From NCBI RefSeq assembly GCF_008638305.1, contig NZ_VTPZ01000001.1, positions 310,001-374,000 on the forward strand: a DNA stretch of 64,000 bases, in the 5' to 3' direction. Origin of the DNA: Pseudomonas profundi. GTDB lineage: Bacteria > Pseudomonadota > Gammaproteobacteria > Pseudomonadales > Pseudomonadaceae. Shown piece after piece: positions 55,212 through 63,403 of this stretch (positions within the stretch are counted from its first letter, which is position 1; each line of letters opens with the position of its first letter). Both the position numbers and the translations under genes were made by a program. The notes under the pieces were generated by a model. The model saw only the letters and a program-made list of their open reading frames with translations, made no database searches and had not been told where the DNA came from.

Positions 55212-58200
55212 TTACCTCACCGGCTCAACGTCAGCGTCAGCGTCAGCCGCCGGCTTGAGCACAAAACAGGACACCGCCGGCACCACCAGCAAAGTCAGCA
55301 CCGTGGACGCCAACAAACCGGAAATAATCGCCCAGGCCATCGGTGGCCATAGCGTCGAAGACGAAAATGCCAGCGGCAGCAGACCGGCAATGGTTGTCGC
55401 AGTGGTCAGCAGAATCGGCCGCGTGCGACGCGCCACTGCATCGGCAACCGCCTGGCGGACCGGCACGCCGGTATCGAGTCTCTGATCGATTACATCCAAC
55501 AACACGATGGCGTTGTTCACCACGATACCCACCAGCGCAATGATGCCCAGCGTTGACTGAAAGCCGAAGGGCGAGCTGGATAGCACCAGCCCCGGAAACA
55601 CGCCCACGGCAGCCAGCGGTACAGTAAGCAAAATGATGCCCAGACGGCGGAACGAGTTGAACTGCAGCAGCAAAAAGAACAGCAGCAAAAGCAGCCCGAT
55701 CGGCGCGGTAGTAGCCAGTGCCCGGTTGGCATCACCCGAGCCTTCACTGTCACCACCTAGCTCCATGCGCACGCCTGCCGGGAGCGGCGTTGATTCCAGC
55801 TGACGATGCAATTCATCCAGCACCTGATTGAAGCTGTACCCCTGCTCCAGCCCGGCGGTCACGGTATACAGCCGAACACCATCGCGCTGGCGTATGCCCG
55901 CCGGCTGCCAGCTGGCGCCAATGCTCGCCACTGCCGTCAACGGCACCGTCTCGCCATTTTCATTAAACACGCTCGCTGAAAGCAGGCGTTCGACGGACTG
56001 CCGCGTTCCTTCGTGCGAGCGCAGCACAATCGGCAGCGGATCAAGCTCCTGGCGGTACTGCTCAGCCGTCAGCCCCAGGCTGTGGGTAAACAGCGCCTGC
56101 GCCACGTCGCTGCGATCCAGTCCGTAACGCTGGGCCAGGGCATCATCGACATTGACCTCCAGCACCGGCACGCCGAGATCGATATCGTGCCGCACGTCCA
56201 CCGCACCCGCAGCCGACTTGATGATGCTGAACACCTGCTCGGCGGCGGCAATGCGCACCTGATCATCATGGTGGTAAAGCCGTATTTCCACTGGCGCTGC
56301 GGTCGGTGGCCCCTGCCCCAAGGTGCTGGCAACCACTTCAAGTTCAGGCATGTGGCTCGCTACCTGTTCACGTACCCAGCGAATCACCCCGTCGGCCGAA
56401 GCCAGATCCGTTGTATTGACGACCAGTCTTGCGCGGTTGGGGGCCTGAGGTGCGCGCAGCAGGTTGTAGTAGAAGCTTGGCCCGGCGGAGCCGACAAAAC
56501 GATGCACGCTCTGCACGTGCGGGCGCTGCCGCAATTGCCGCTCCAGCTCTGCCGCCACGGTCTCGGTGCGCTGCTGGTCGGTCCCCTCTGGCATATACAG
56601 CTCGACCACCACTTGCGGGCGATCAGCCTTGGGAAAGAATTGCATCTGCATGAAGGGCGTCAGCGCCAGACTGGCGGTCACCATTACCGCACCCAGGCCG
56701 ATGATCCAGACTGGATAGCGGGTACTTAGCCAAGCAAGACGAACGCCTAGCCGTTCCATTATGGTGCCGCCATGACCCCCCGTGGGTTTTAGAAACCGGC
56801 CAGCGAGCATGGGCGCGACACTGATCGCCAGCAGATAACTGACGGTCAGCGTGAGCATGATCATGATCGGAATACCGCGGGTGAAGTCCGCCGTACCGCC
56901 CTTGGATAGCAGCAACGGTGTAAAAGCCGCCAGCGTTGTGGCGGTTGAAGCCCCCAGAGGGCCCGCCAATTCGCGCACGCTATCAAGCATCGATTGCTGG
57001 CGCGATTCGCCCCGGTTCAACCGGTCCTGGATGTTTTCCACCATGACTATCGCGTTGTCGATCAGGATGCCCAGCGAGATGACCGTGCCGATGACGGCAA
57101 TCTGGTGCAGGATTCCGCCGCCCAGGTTATAGATGCCCAGGCTGATCGCCGCGACCAGCGGCAGCATGCTTGCCACCAACAACCCCATGCGCCAGCCCAT
57201 GCCGAGAAATACCACCAGCACGATAATCAGCACGCTGCCCAGCAGATTCCATTCCAGGCCGTCCAAACGCTGTTTGACCTGGTCAGGCTGAAAGAACATT
57301 TCGTCGATCTGCAATGGTGCGAAGTCGGGGCGCAGCACCTCGAGCCTTTGACGAATCTGCTCGCCAAAGCGGATGGCATCAGTCTGGCCGCGCTGGGCAA
57401 TCAGACTGACCAGCACCGCTTGCTCGCCGTCAAACCAGGCTTGCGGCTGCGCCGGTTCGAGCGGACCGCGCCATACATCGGCAATCGCAGCGAGCGGAAC
57501 GCTGCCACCATCGGGCAAGGGAATCTGCGTTGAAACCAGCGCGTCGACACTGGTGAATTCACTGTTCGGCAGTACGCCAAGGCGCTTACCCGCCGACACC
57601 ACAAAGCCGCCCGGTATAACCTGATTGCGCCCCGCCAACAGCTCGGCGAGATAACCATGGGAAATGCCCAATCGCTGCATTTCCGAATCGCGCAGGGCGA
57701 TGGTGATCTGCTCGTCAGCCTCGCCATTGAGCTCGATACGCGACAAACCTGGCACATCCGCCAGCGCACGCTTGAGCTGCTCCGCCTGGCGACTCAGGCG
57801 CACAAGCGAATCGTCGCCCCGTACCGCCAGGACCACAGCCGGGATGTCGATCAATCGGTCATCGAGCGACATCTGCTGCACACCGTCGGGAAACTCCAGC
57901 CGCGCCCGTTCCATCGCCTGACGCACGCGATCCCAGGCCGAGTCGGTGTCATAGATGGCATCGGCCAGATTGATCGATACCAGCGCGACGCCCGTGCGCA
58001 CGGTGGCGGTGAAGTAATCGATTTCTTCGACCTGAGAAAGCTCGTCGGACAACGGCTCGAGCACCAGACGCTCGACCGATTCGGCCATTGAACCGGGATA
58101 GACAACGGTGATCAGGCCCGCCCGGTAAGGAAAGCTCGGATCCTCCTGGCGTGCCATGGTCAGATAGGACGCCACACCAAGCAGGCACAGCATGACTATC

Positions 58201-58244
58201 ACCAGACCAATCAGTCGCGGCCGTGCGAGGATGCCGACACTCAT
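55212..58244 (-). CDS. RND efflux permease (AcrB-like superfamily)
   Basis: 1010 residues with the twelve-helix, two-large-periplasmic-loop plan of RND pumps (helices near 10-28, 335-485, 520-540, 855-1000). Motifs include VYPGSMAESVERLVLEPL and PIMIMLTLTVSYLLAISVAPML. The proton-relay positions differ from AcrB: D407-D408 corresponds to D-N (GILIDNAIVMVEN), and the Lys940 position is Asn (GIVVNNAIVLLD). It belongs to a divergent RND subgroup. The upstream adaptor gene overlaps by 4 bases; no outer-membrane channel gene is adjacent, so TolC/OprM-type partners must come from elsewhere. Likely repressed by the divergent TetR regulator. Confidence 0.92.
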   Translation of the reverse strand: MSVGILARPRLIGLVIVMLCLLGVASYLTMARQEDPSFPYRAGLITVVYPGSMAESVERLVLEPLSDELSQVEEIDYFTATVRTGVALVSINLADAIYDTDSAWDRVRQAMERARLEFPDGVQQMSLDDRLIDIPAVVLAVRGDDSLVRLSRQAEQLKRALADVPGLSRIELNGEADEQITIALRDSEMQRLGISHGYLAELLAGRNQVIPGGFVVSAGKRLGVLPNSEFTSVDALVSTQIPLPDGGSVPLAAIADVWRGPLEPAQPQAWFDGEQAVLVSLIAQRGQTDAIRFGEQIRQRLEVLRPDFAPLQIDEMFFQPDQVKQRLDGLEWNLLGSVLIIVLVVFLGMGWRMGLLVASMLPLVAAISLGIYNLGGGILHQIAVIGTVISLGILIDNAIVMVENIQDRLNRGESRQQSMLDSVRELAGPLGASTATTLAAFTPLLLSKGGTADFTRGIPIMIMLTLTVSYLLAISVAPMLAGRFLKPTGGHGGTIMERLGVRLAWLSTRYPVWIIGLGAVMVTASLALTPFMQMQFFPKADRPQVVVELYMPEGTDQQRTETVAAELERQLRQRPHVQSVHRFVGSAGPSFYYNLLRAPQAPNRARLVVNTTDLASADGVIRWVREQVASHMPELEVVASTLGQGPPTAAPVEIRLYHHDDQVRIAAAEQVFSIIKSAAGAVDVRHDIDLGVPVLEVNVDDALAQRYGLDRSDVAQALFTHSLGLTAEQYRQELDPLPIVLRSHEGTRQSVERLLSASVFNENGETVPLTAVASIGASWQPAGIRQRDGVRLYTVTAGLEQGYSFNQVLDELHRQLESTPLPAGVRMELGGDSEGSGDANRALATTAPIGLLLLLFFLLLQFNSFRRLGIILLTVPLAAVGVFPGLVLSSSPFGFQSTLGIIALVGIVVNNAIVLLDVIDQRLDTGVPVRQAVADAVARRTRPILLTTATTIAGLLPLAFSSSTLWPPMAWAIISGLLASTVLTLLVVPAVSCFVLKPAADADADVEPVR

Positions 58245-59329
58245 GGCAGCAGCTCCACCCGGTCGTTATCCGCCAGCCGCGTCAAGCCGGCATAAACCAC
58301 CTGATCACCCGCCGCGAGCGTGTCACTGCCGAGCATCGCCAGCTCGCCGCGCACCGAGTCAACCTCCACCGCCACGCGCCGCACCTGACCGTCATTCAAC
58401 CGGAAAACCGCCAGGCCATCGGCCGAGCGCATGATCGCCGCCAGCGGTACTGCCAGCGCCTCGCCCCCGGGGCGCTGCAGGCCCACTTCGACGGCATCTC
58501 CGCTTTGCAGGCCAGCGTGGTCGAGGCTGATGACCAAGGGATACAGGGCGCTGGCTCCGGATGCGCTGCGACCGATTTCAACAATATGCCCGGCCAGTTG
58601 CGCGCCGGTCAGTGCATTGCGAACAGGCAGCGTCTGTCCGACCTGCATTTCACGTAACAGTGAGGCAGGTACGCGCACTTCAACTTCCATTCCACCGGCG
58701 GCAGCCAACCTGAAGGTCGGCTGGCCCGGTGCAACGAACTCACCGGGCTCCACCAGCACGGCCTCAATCTGGCCGGCGAAGGGTGCCCGAAGCTGGCTTT
58801 CCTCTTGTAGTCGTTCAGTGCGGGCGGCGGCAGCTTTGGCATTGCTGACGCCGGCACGCAGCGCTTCCAGCCTCGCCCGCTGTTGTTCCCGCTCGTTGGC
58901 GGAGACCACGCCTTTTTCGTACAGCTGTTCGGTGCGCTGCAAGTCGCGACGGGCCTGTGAGGCCTGGGCTTCAAGTTCGCGTATGCGCGCAAGAGCAGCG
59001 TCGCGCGCCGGTTCCAGCTCGGGGTTGTACAGACTGGCAAGCACCTGCCCCGCCTCCACGGCCTGACCGAGCTCCGCTGTACGCTCACTCAGAACGCCGC
59101 CGACCTGAAAAGTGAGACTGGCGCGCTGGCGAGCGCGTACCGCTCCGGCAAAGTGCAGCGGCTCCGTCGCTTGCGGTTTAACCACCTCGGCAACGCGCAC
59201 GGGCACCGGGCTGCTCTGCTCGGCCGCAGCGACGCCGCCGTCATTACCGCATCCCGAAAGGCTCAGCACAGCGAGGCCGGGTAATAGTATGCGAATCAGG
59301 CGTGGCAATACCTGCGATGAGGTGTTCAT
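58241..59329 (-). CDS. RND periplasmic adaptor lipoprotein (membrane fusion protein)
   Basis: 362 residues. The lipoprotein signal is LPGLAVLSLSGC (lipobox LSGC, Cys about 27). Then come a barrel-sandwich half (FAGAVRARQRASLTFQVGGVLSERTAELGQAVEAGQVLASLYN), an alpha-hairpin with coiled-coil heptads (about 105-175), the second sandwich half (APFAGQIEAVLVEPGEFVAPGQPTFRLA) and the beta-barrel. It couples the inner-membrane pump to an outer-membrane channel. The start at 59329 has GGAG 6 bases upstream; the ATG at 59350 has none. ATGA overlap with the pump gene. Divergent from a TetR gene, with paired palindromes between. Confidence 0.92.
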   Translation of the reverse strand: MNTSSQVLPRLIRILLPGLAVLSLSGCGNDGGVAAAEQSSPVPVRVAEVVKPQATEPLHFAGAVRARQRASLTFQVGGVLSERTAELGQAVEAGQVLASLYNPELEPARDAALARIRELEAQASQARRDLQRTEQLYEKGVVSANEREQQRARLEALRAGVSNAKAAAARTERLQEESQLRAPFAGQIEAVLVEPGEFVAPGQPTFRLAAAGGMEVEVRVPASLLREMQVGQTLPVRNALTGAQLAGHIVEIGRSASGASALYPLVISLDHAGLQSGDAVEVGLQRPGGEALAVPLAAIMRSADGLAVFRLNDGQVRRVAVEVDSVRGELAMLGSDTLAAGDQVVYAGLTRLADNDRVELLP

Positions 59330-59359
59330 GTCGGGCTCCGAGCAGAGCACTGATATTTA

Positions 59360-59392
59360 TTGACATACTGTCACTCATTGACACTTTGTCAA
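59360..59392. promoter_or_regulatory. Paired TetR-type operators between pump and regulator
   Basis: TTGACATACTGTCA (59360-59373) and TTGACACTTTGTCAA (59378-59392): two TGACA-N3-TGTCA palindromes repeated with an 18-bp period. Each half also reads as a -35 box (TTGACA on both strands), so a bound repressor would cover promoters in both directions. It starts 31 bases from the adaptor ATG and ends 56 bases from the TetR ATG. Confidence 0.7.
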
Positions 59393-59447
59393 TATGCAGA
59401 GCACACTCCATGGCGACCCCTGTGTGAAAAGCCGTCTAGGAGCCACC

Positions 59448-60080
59448 ATGAGCCTGAATTCGCGTCGGGAAAAAGAAAAGAACGAGCGCAGAGAAAGCAT
59501 TCTGGATGCCGCGGAGGAAGTGTTTTTCAACAAGGGATACGAGCGCTGCTCGATGGACGACATCGCCCGCACCGCTGAACTCAGCCGAGCGCTGCTTTAC
59601 GTCTATTTCAAGGACAAGGCAGCAATGTTGCAGGCCATTGTGTTGCGCTCGGCGCGCCAGCTACGCGAGCGCTTCGCATCAGCGGTGCAAGGCCGGCAAC
59701 AGGGCATCGACCAGATCGCCAGTATCGCTCGGGCCTACTACGATTTCAGCCAGCAAGACACCCATTATTTCGATGTGCTCACCCAGTCAAGCACCTTCGT
59801 GCATCTGGCTGAGAACAATGAGGAGAACCAGGCGCTGCATGATTGCGGCGCAGACATCATGCAACTGATGGTAGATGCCCTCACGGCCGGGCTGGCCGAC
59901 GGCAGTATCAGCCCGGAGCGGGTAAACGACCCGCTGCAGACCGCCTATTTTCTCCGCGGCGCGTTACATGGCGTCATCATGGAGGTTCGCCATGCAGAAC
60001 GCCGCTCGGTTGAGCTACCCGAGACCGAGCGCCTGATCGGTTACACCATCGACATGCTCGGCCATTCTCTGCGCGGCTGA
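59448..60080 (+). CDS. TetR-family regulator of the RND pump
   Basis: 210 residues. The N-terminal HTH is at about 15-60 (RRESILDAAEEVFFNKGYERCSMDDIARTAELSRALLYVYFKDKAAML), and a helical ligand domain follows. Probably a repressor of the divergent adaptor-pump operon and of itself, acting at the two palindromes upstream (inference from position and symmetry). AGGAG lies 6 bases before the ATG at 59448; the open frame extends upstream to 59394 but crosses the operator edge and lacks a start signal. The inducing ligand is unknown. Confidence 0.9.
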   Translation: MSLNSRREKEKNERRESILDAAEEVFFNKGYERCSMDDIARTAELSRALLYVYFKDKAAMLQAIVLRSARQLRERFASAVQGRQQGIDQIASIARAYYDFSQQDTHYFDVLTQSSTFVHLAENNEENQALHDCGADIMQLMVDALTAGLADGSISPERVNDPLQTAYFLRGALHGVIMEVRHAERRSVELPETERLIGYTIDMLGHSLRG

Positions 60081-60084
60081 TGGA

Positions 60085-60807
60085 TCAGTCGGCGCTGGCG
60101 ATCAGGCCACCATCCTTGCGCGGTGGGCAGTTGAGGTATTCGGAGGTCGCCAACCAATGCTCATCGGGGTAATAGGAAAACATGAATTGCCCACCCTTCA
60201 GGCTATCGACCACCATGTTGGCAATCTCAGGCCTCACAGCCGGGCAGCCCTGGCTTCGACCAATCCGACCCTGCCGGGTAATCCAGTCGGGATCCACATA
60301 ATCGGCGGGATGGATGACGATGGCACGCTGACGCGCCAGATCATTTATTCCGGATTCAAGCCCATCCATGCGCAACGAGTAACCATGCTTGCCGAAATAG
60401 CTTTCTTGCGTGCGGAACAACCCGATGCTCGACTGATGGCTGCCTTCGATATTCGAGAAGGCTTCGGCGTAGTTGTCACCTGACCCCTGCCCGTGGGCGA
60501 CGAGATCTTCCAGCAGCAATTCACGGGTATCGAGATCGAAGATCCACAAACGGCGCTCGGACGAAGGCAATGAAAAGTCGACAACAGCCAGGCGGCTGGC
60601 GGGTGCCGCGCCGTGAGTGATGGCACACTCCATGGCGGTAACGGCTTTCTTCAGCACTTGCCGGTTGAGCTGTGGAGCGACCTGGCTGAGCTGGTTAACC
60701 AGCAAGCCGGGTGTGTTGATAGCGGGTGTGTCCGCATGGCTGTAGCCAGCGCCAAGGCCGATACATAACGCGGCCAATGCGCCAGTGCGGCGCCAGAAAC
60801 TCAGCAT
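60085..60807 (-). CDS. L,D-transpeptidase catalytic-domain protein (YkuD_2 type)
   Basis: 240 residues. A signal peptide (MLSFWRRTGALAALCIGLGAGYSHA, cut near 25) precedes a YkuD_2-type domain: RLAVVDFSLPSSERRLWIFDL, LVAHGQGSG, SIGLFRTQESYFGKHGYSLRMDGLE, IVIHPADYV (His) and GRIGRSQGCPAV (catalytic Cys). This is the murein L,D-transpeptidase-like family of unknown physiological partner. The start at 60807 has GGGGA upstream and opens the signal peptide. Convergent with tetR (4-bp gap) and divergent from another L,D-transpeptidase gene. Confidence 0.9.
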   Translation of the reverse strand: MLSFWRRTGALAALCIGLGAGYSHADTPAINTPGLLVNQLSQVAPQLNRQVLKKAVTAMECAITHGAAPASRLAVVDFSLPSSERRLWIFDLDTRELLLEDLVAHGQGSGDNYAEAFSNIEGSHQSSIGLFRTQESYFGKHGYSLRMDGLESGINDLARQRAIVIHPADYVDPDWITRQGRIGRSQGCPAVRPEIANMVVDSLKGGQFMFSYYPDEHWLATSEYLNCPPRKDGGLIASAD

Positions 60808-61008
60808 CGAAAAGATCCCCAGGCCTCGAAATACGAGGCCAATCAAGGCGGTAAAACACAACAGGCGGTCAACAACAGGAAACAATCGACCGCCTTCCAA
60901 ATGAACCAACCAGCCTCTGAATAGCCTAACGTTGTGGCATGGCTGTTTTGCAGGAACGACGCCCGGGCCCGCCGGTTCGCACTGCAATCGATGCCGGGAG
61001 GTTACCTG

Positions 61009-62694
61009 TTGTTCAAGAAATGTACAGTATTTTGCCTGACATCCCTGCTTGGCCTGGCCGGTCCTCTCCAGGCAGATTCACCCCCCGTCGACGCTGTCCG
61101 CAACGCCATCGAGATCCCTGTTCGCCACTTTGCCGAAGGCTGCACGGGCCTTGCAGCGCTGCGCACGCTGGAGATCAATAGCGCACTCGGCACACTCTAC
61201 AAGCACAGCGATTACCGGCCGATCTGGAAAAATTCCCGACGAATGGATGCGCTGCGCAAGGAACTGACGGACCTGTCGAAGGACGGCCTGATGCCCGCTG
61301 ATTACGCCTATGCGCTGCACGCCCCCGCTGCGAAGGATCTATGTGATGACCTGCGGATCAGCAGCGAATATCTGTTGGCGCTGGAGCACCTGCGTCTCGG
61401 TCGATTCGTACAGAATTCCCACGAGCCGGTATGGTTCGCGCCCGGTCAACCACCGAGCCTCACGCCGGGTCTGATCGAACTCGCCGCCGAATCAATTGAC
61501 GAGCCTGCAGAGGCGTTCAAACGCGCCCGCCCGGCCATGCCGCTCTATCGGCAATTGCGCGCCGCCTATGCCGACCTGCCTGCGCAGCCGGTCGACTTCC
61601 TGCCTCTGCCCGCCGGGCCGACCATCGAGCCCGATAAAAACGACCCGCGCCTGCCGCAACTGGCGCAACGCCTGATCGCTCACGGATACCTGAAGGAGCA
61701 GCCCTGGCAGCGTATCAATGCCCAACCGCTACTCTATGACGAGACGCTGGAACAGGCAGTGCGGGCATTCCAGGCGGATCATGCGCTGGAAGTGGACGGG
61801 CTGGTCGGCAGACAGACGCTGGCAGCACTCAATATCACCGCCTCCGAACGCCGCCAGCAGGTACGTATCAACCTTGAGCGGCTGCGCTGGCTGAGCGCAC
61901 TGAGGGAAGATTATGTCGTTCTGGTGAACTCCGCCGGCGGCGATATTCGCCTGTATCGTGGCCATGAGCGGCTATGGGCCTCACGGGTCCAGGTCGGCAC
62001 CAGGTCCAGGCAAACGCCGCTATTGGTCTCACGCATCAATCGCCTGACATTGAACCCGAGCTGGACCATCCCGCCGACCATATTGCGCGAAGACAAGCTG
62101 CCACAGATCCGCAAGGACCCGGAGTACCTGCAAACCCACGCGCTGCAGGTACTGGATTACTCTGGACGCCATCTGGATCCGATGGATATCGACTGGGACA
62201 ATCCCCGCGGCATCATGCTGCGGATGGCGCCCGGCCCGGACAATCCGCTTGGGCGCATGGTGTTTCGCTTCCCCAATCCCTTTTCGGTTTATCTGCATGA
62301 CACGCCGAGTCAGCATCTGTTCAGCCGGGCGGCACGCACGCTCAGCTCTGGCTGTGTGAGGGTGCAATCGGCCAGCGCGCTCGCCGACAGACTCGTTGCG
62401 GAAATGGGCGAGGCACAGCAGCAACGTGTTCAGCAACTGCTTGACCGCGGACAGACCTATGAACTGGCTGTTCCCGACGGGCCACAACTGATCCTGGGTT
62501 ACTGGACTGCCGAAGTGGACGAAGACGGGCGCCTGATTTACCTGCTCGATCCCTACGAAATGGATCCCGCCCTGATCGAGCATTTTGAGGAAGCTGACCA
62601 GACCGCAACAGCGAGGGTGACTGCGCTGAAACGCACTCAGATGCCGGAGGCCAGGCCAACGCGAGACCGTGACGCTGAGGAGATTCTGCAGTAG
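61009..62694 (+). CDS. L,D-transpeptidase YcbB/LdtD type with peptidoglycan-binding domain
   Basis: 561 residues from a TTG start. The signal peptide is LFKKCTVFCLTSLLGLAGPLQA. The scaffold (LdtD-like) region spans about 40-240, a peptidoglycan-binding repeat about 240-280 (YDETLEQAVRAFQADHALEVDGLVGRQTLAALN) and the YkuD domain about 305-475 with YLHDTP (His430) and SSGCVRV (Cys449). It makes 3-3 cross-links in peptidoglycan and is intrinsically insensitive to most penicillins, as known for YcbB. The TTG at 61009 is preferred because GGGAGG lies 7 bases upstream; the in-frame ATG at 60991 precedes that ribosome binding site. It converges with a TetR gene. Confidence 0.91.
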   Translation: MFKKCTVFCLTSLLGLAGPLQADSPPVDAVRNAIEIPVRHFAEGCTGLAALRTLEINSALGTLYKHSDYRPIWKNSRRMDALRKELTDLSKDGLMPADYAYALHAPAAKDLCDDLRISSEYLLALEHLRLGRFVQNSHEPVWFAPGQPPSLTPGLIELAAESIDEPAEAFKRARPAMPLYRQLRAAYADLPAQPVDFLPLPAGPTIEPDKNDPRLPQLAQRLIAHGYLKEQPWQRINAQPLLYDETLEQAVRAFQADHALEVDGLVGRQTLAALNITASERRQQVRINLERLRWLSALREDYVVLVNSAGGDIRLYRGHERLWASRVQVGTRSRQTPLLVSRINRLTLNPSWTIPPTILREDKLPQIRKDPEYLQTHALQVLDYSGRHLDPMDIDWDNPRGIMLRMAPGPDNPLGRMVFRFPNPFSVYLHDTPSQHLFSRAARTLSSGCVRVQSASALADRLVAEMGEAQQQRVQQLLDRGQTYELAVPDGPQLILGYWTAEVDEDGRLIYLLDPYEMDPALIEHFEEADQTATARVTALKRTQMPEARPTRDRDAEEILQ

Positions 62695-62699
62695 GCCGC

Positions 62700-63308
62700 T
62701 CAGCCATGCATGGCAGCGCTCAGCTTGAATGCGGTATTGGCCACCACATCGGTCGGCTGTCTGTAACCGCTCGCCATCCAGTGCAGCGCAATATGGATGA
62801 CGCCGCCCATCACGCCGGCATGCAGGAGTTCGTCAGGCTGATGGTCGGGGCGTACCACTACGCGCGTGAGGTCTCGGTTCATGGCCTGGAGAGCGCGGAA
62901 GATAGCCTTGTCCACCGCCGGGCTGATGCCGCGAATCTCTACCAGCAGCAGGTTGGCAATCAACGGGCGCGCCTTCAGCGCCTGAAAATACGCCAGCAGC
63001 ATCGCTCTGCCCCGTTCTGCCCGGTCCACACTCGCCCGTTCTGCTGCGCCAGTGATTTCCTCACGTAACGCCGTTGCAGCTTGTTCGTAACAGGCGATGA
63101 GTAACTCGTCGCTGTGGGAAAAGGATTCGTAGAAATACCGCTGCGTCAGTCCAGCCGCGTCACACACCTGCTTGACGCTGGAATGCCGGTAACCATTGCG
63201 GCCATAGACCTCGCACGCAGCGTCGATCAATTGCTGACGCCGTTGAGCCCGGCGGGCCTCGATGGCGGAGCCCCGGTAACGCCGTGGCGAAGAAGTCTGT
63301 GTCGTCAT
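62700..63308 (-). CDS. TetR-family regulator next to the monooxygenase
   Basis: 202 residues. HTH at about 22-65 (QLIDAACEVYGRNGYRHSSVKQVCDAAGLTQRYFYESFSHSDELL), then a helical C-terminal ligand domain. Probably controls the divergent monooxygenase gene through two palindromes in the 95-bp intergenic region (inference). The ATG at 63308 is used; an in-frame TTG at 63326 is also open. A GGACGGGA stretch upstream is a modest ribosome binding site. Convergent with the YcbB-like gene, 5-bp gap. Confidence 0.89.
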   Translation of the reverse strand: MTTQTSSPRRYRGSAIEARRAQRRQQLIDAACEVYGRNGYRHSSVKQVCDAAGLTQRYFYESFSHSDELLIACYEQAATALREEITGAAERASVDRAERGRAMLLAYFQALKARPLIANLLLVEIRGISPAVDKAIFRALQAMNRDLTRVVVRPDHQPDELLHAGVMGGVIHIALHWMASGYRQPTDVVANTAFKLSAAMHG

Positions 63309-63333
63309 CAATCCCGTCCAATCCAAGCTAATC

Positions 63334-63378
63334 TGACAATGTGTATTGTCAAAGCATAAGCGACAATTTAGATTGTCA
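63334..63378. promoter_or_regulatory. Two palindromic operators between tetR and the monooxygenase
   Basis: TGACAATGTGTATTGTCA (63334-63351; perfect 7-bp arms, 4-bp spacer) and GACAATTTAGATTGTC (63362-63377; 6-bp arms, 4-bp spacer), with centres 27 bp apart. They share the GACAAT-N4-ATTGTC pattern, so both look like sites for one dimeric regulator, presumably the adjacent TetR protein. Confidence 0.72.
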
Positions 63379-63403
63379 CTACCGCTACTGACGGCAGAAC
63401 AAT

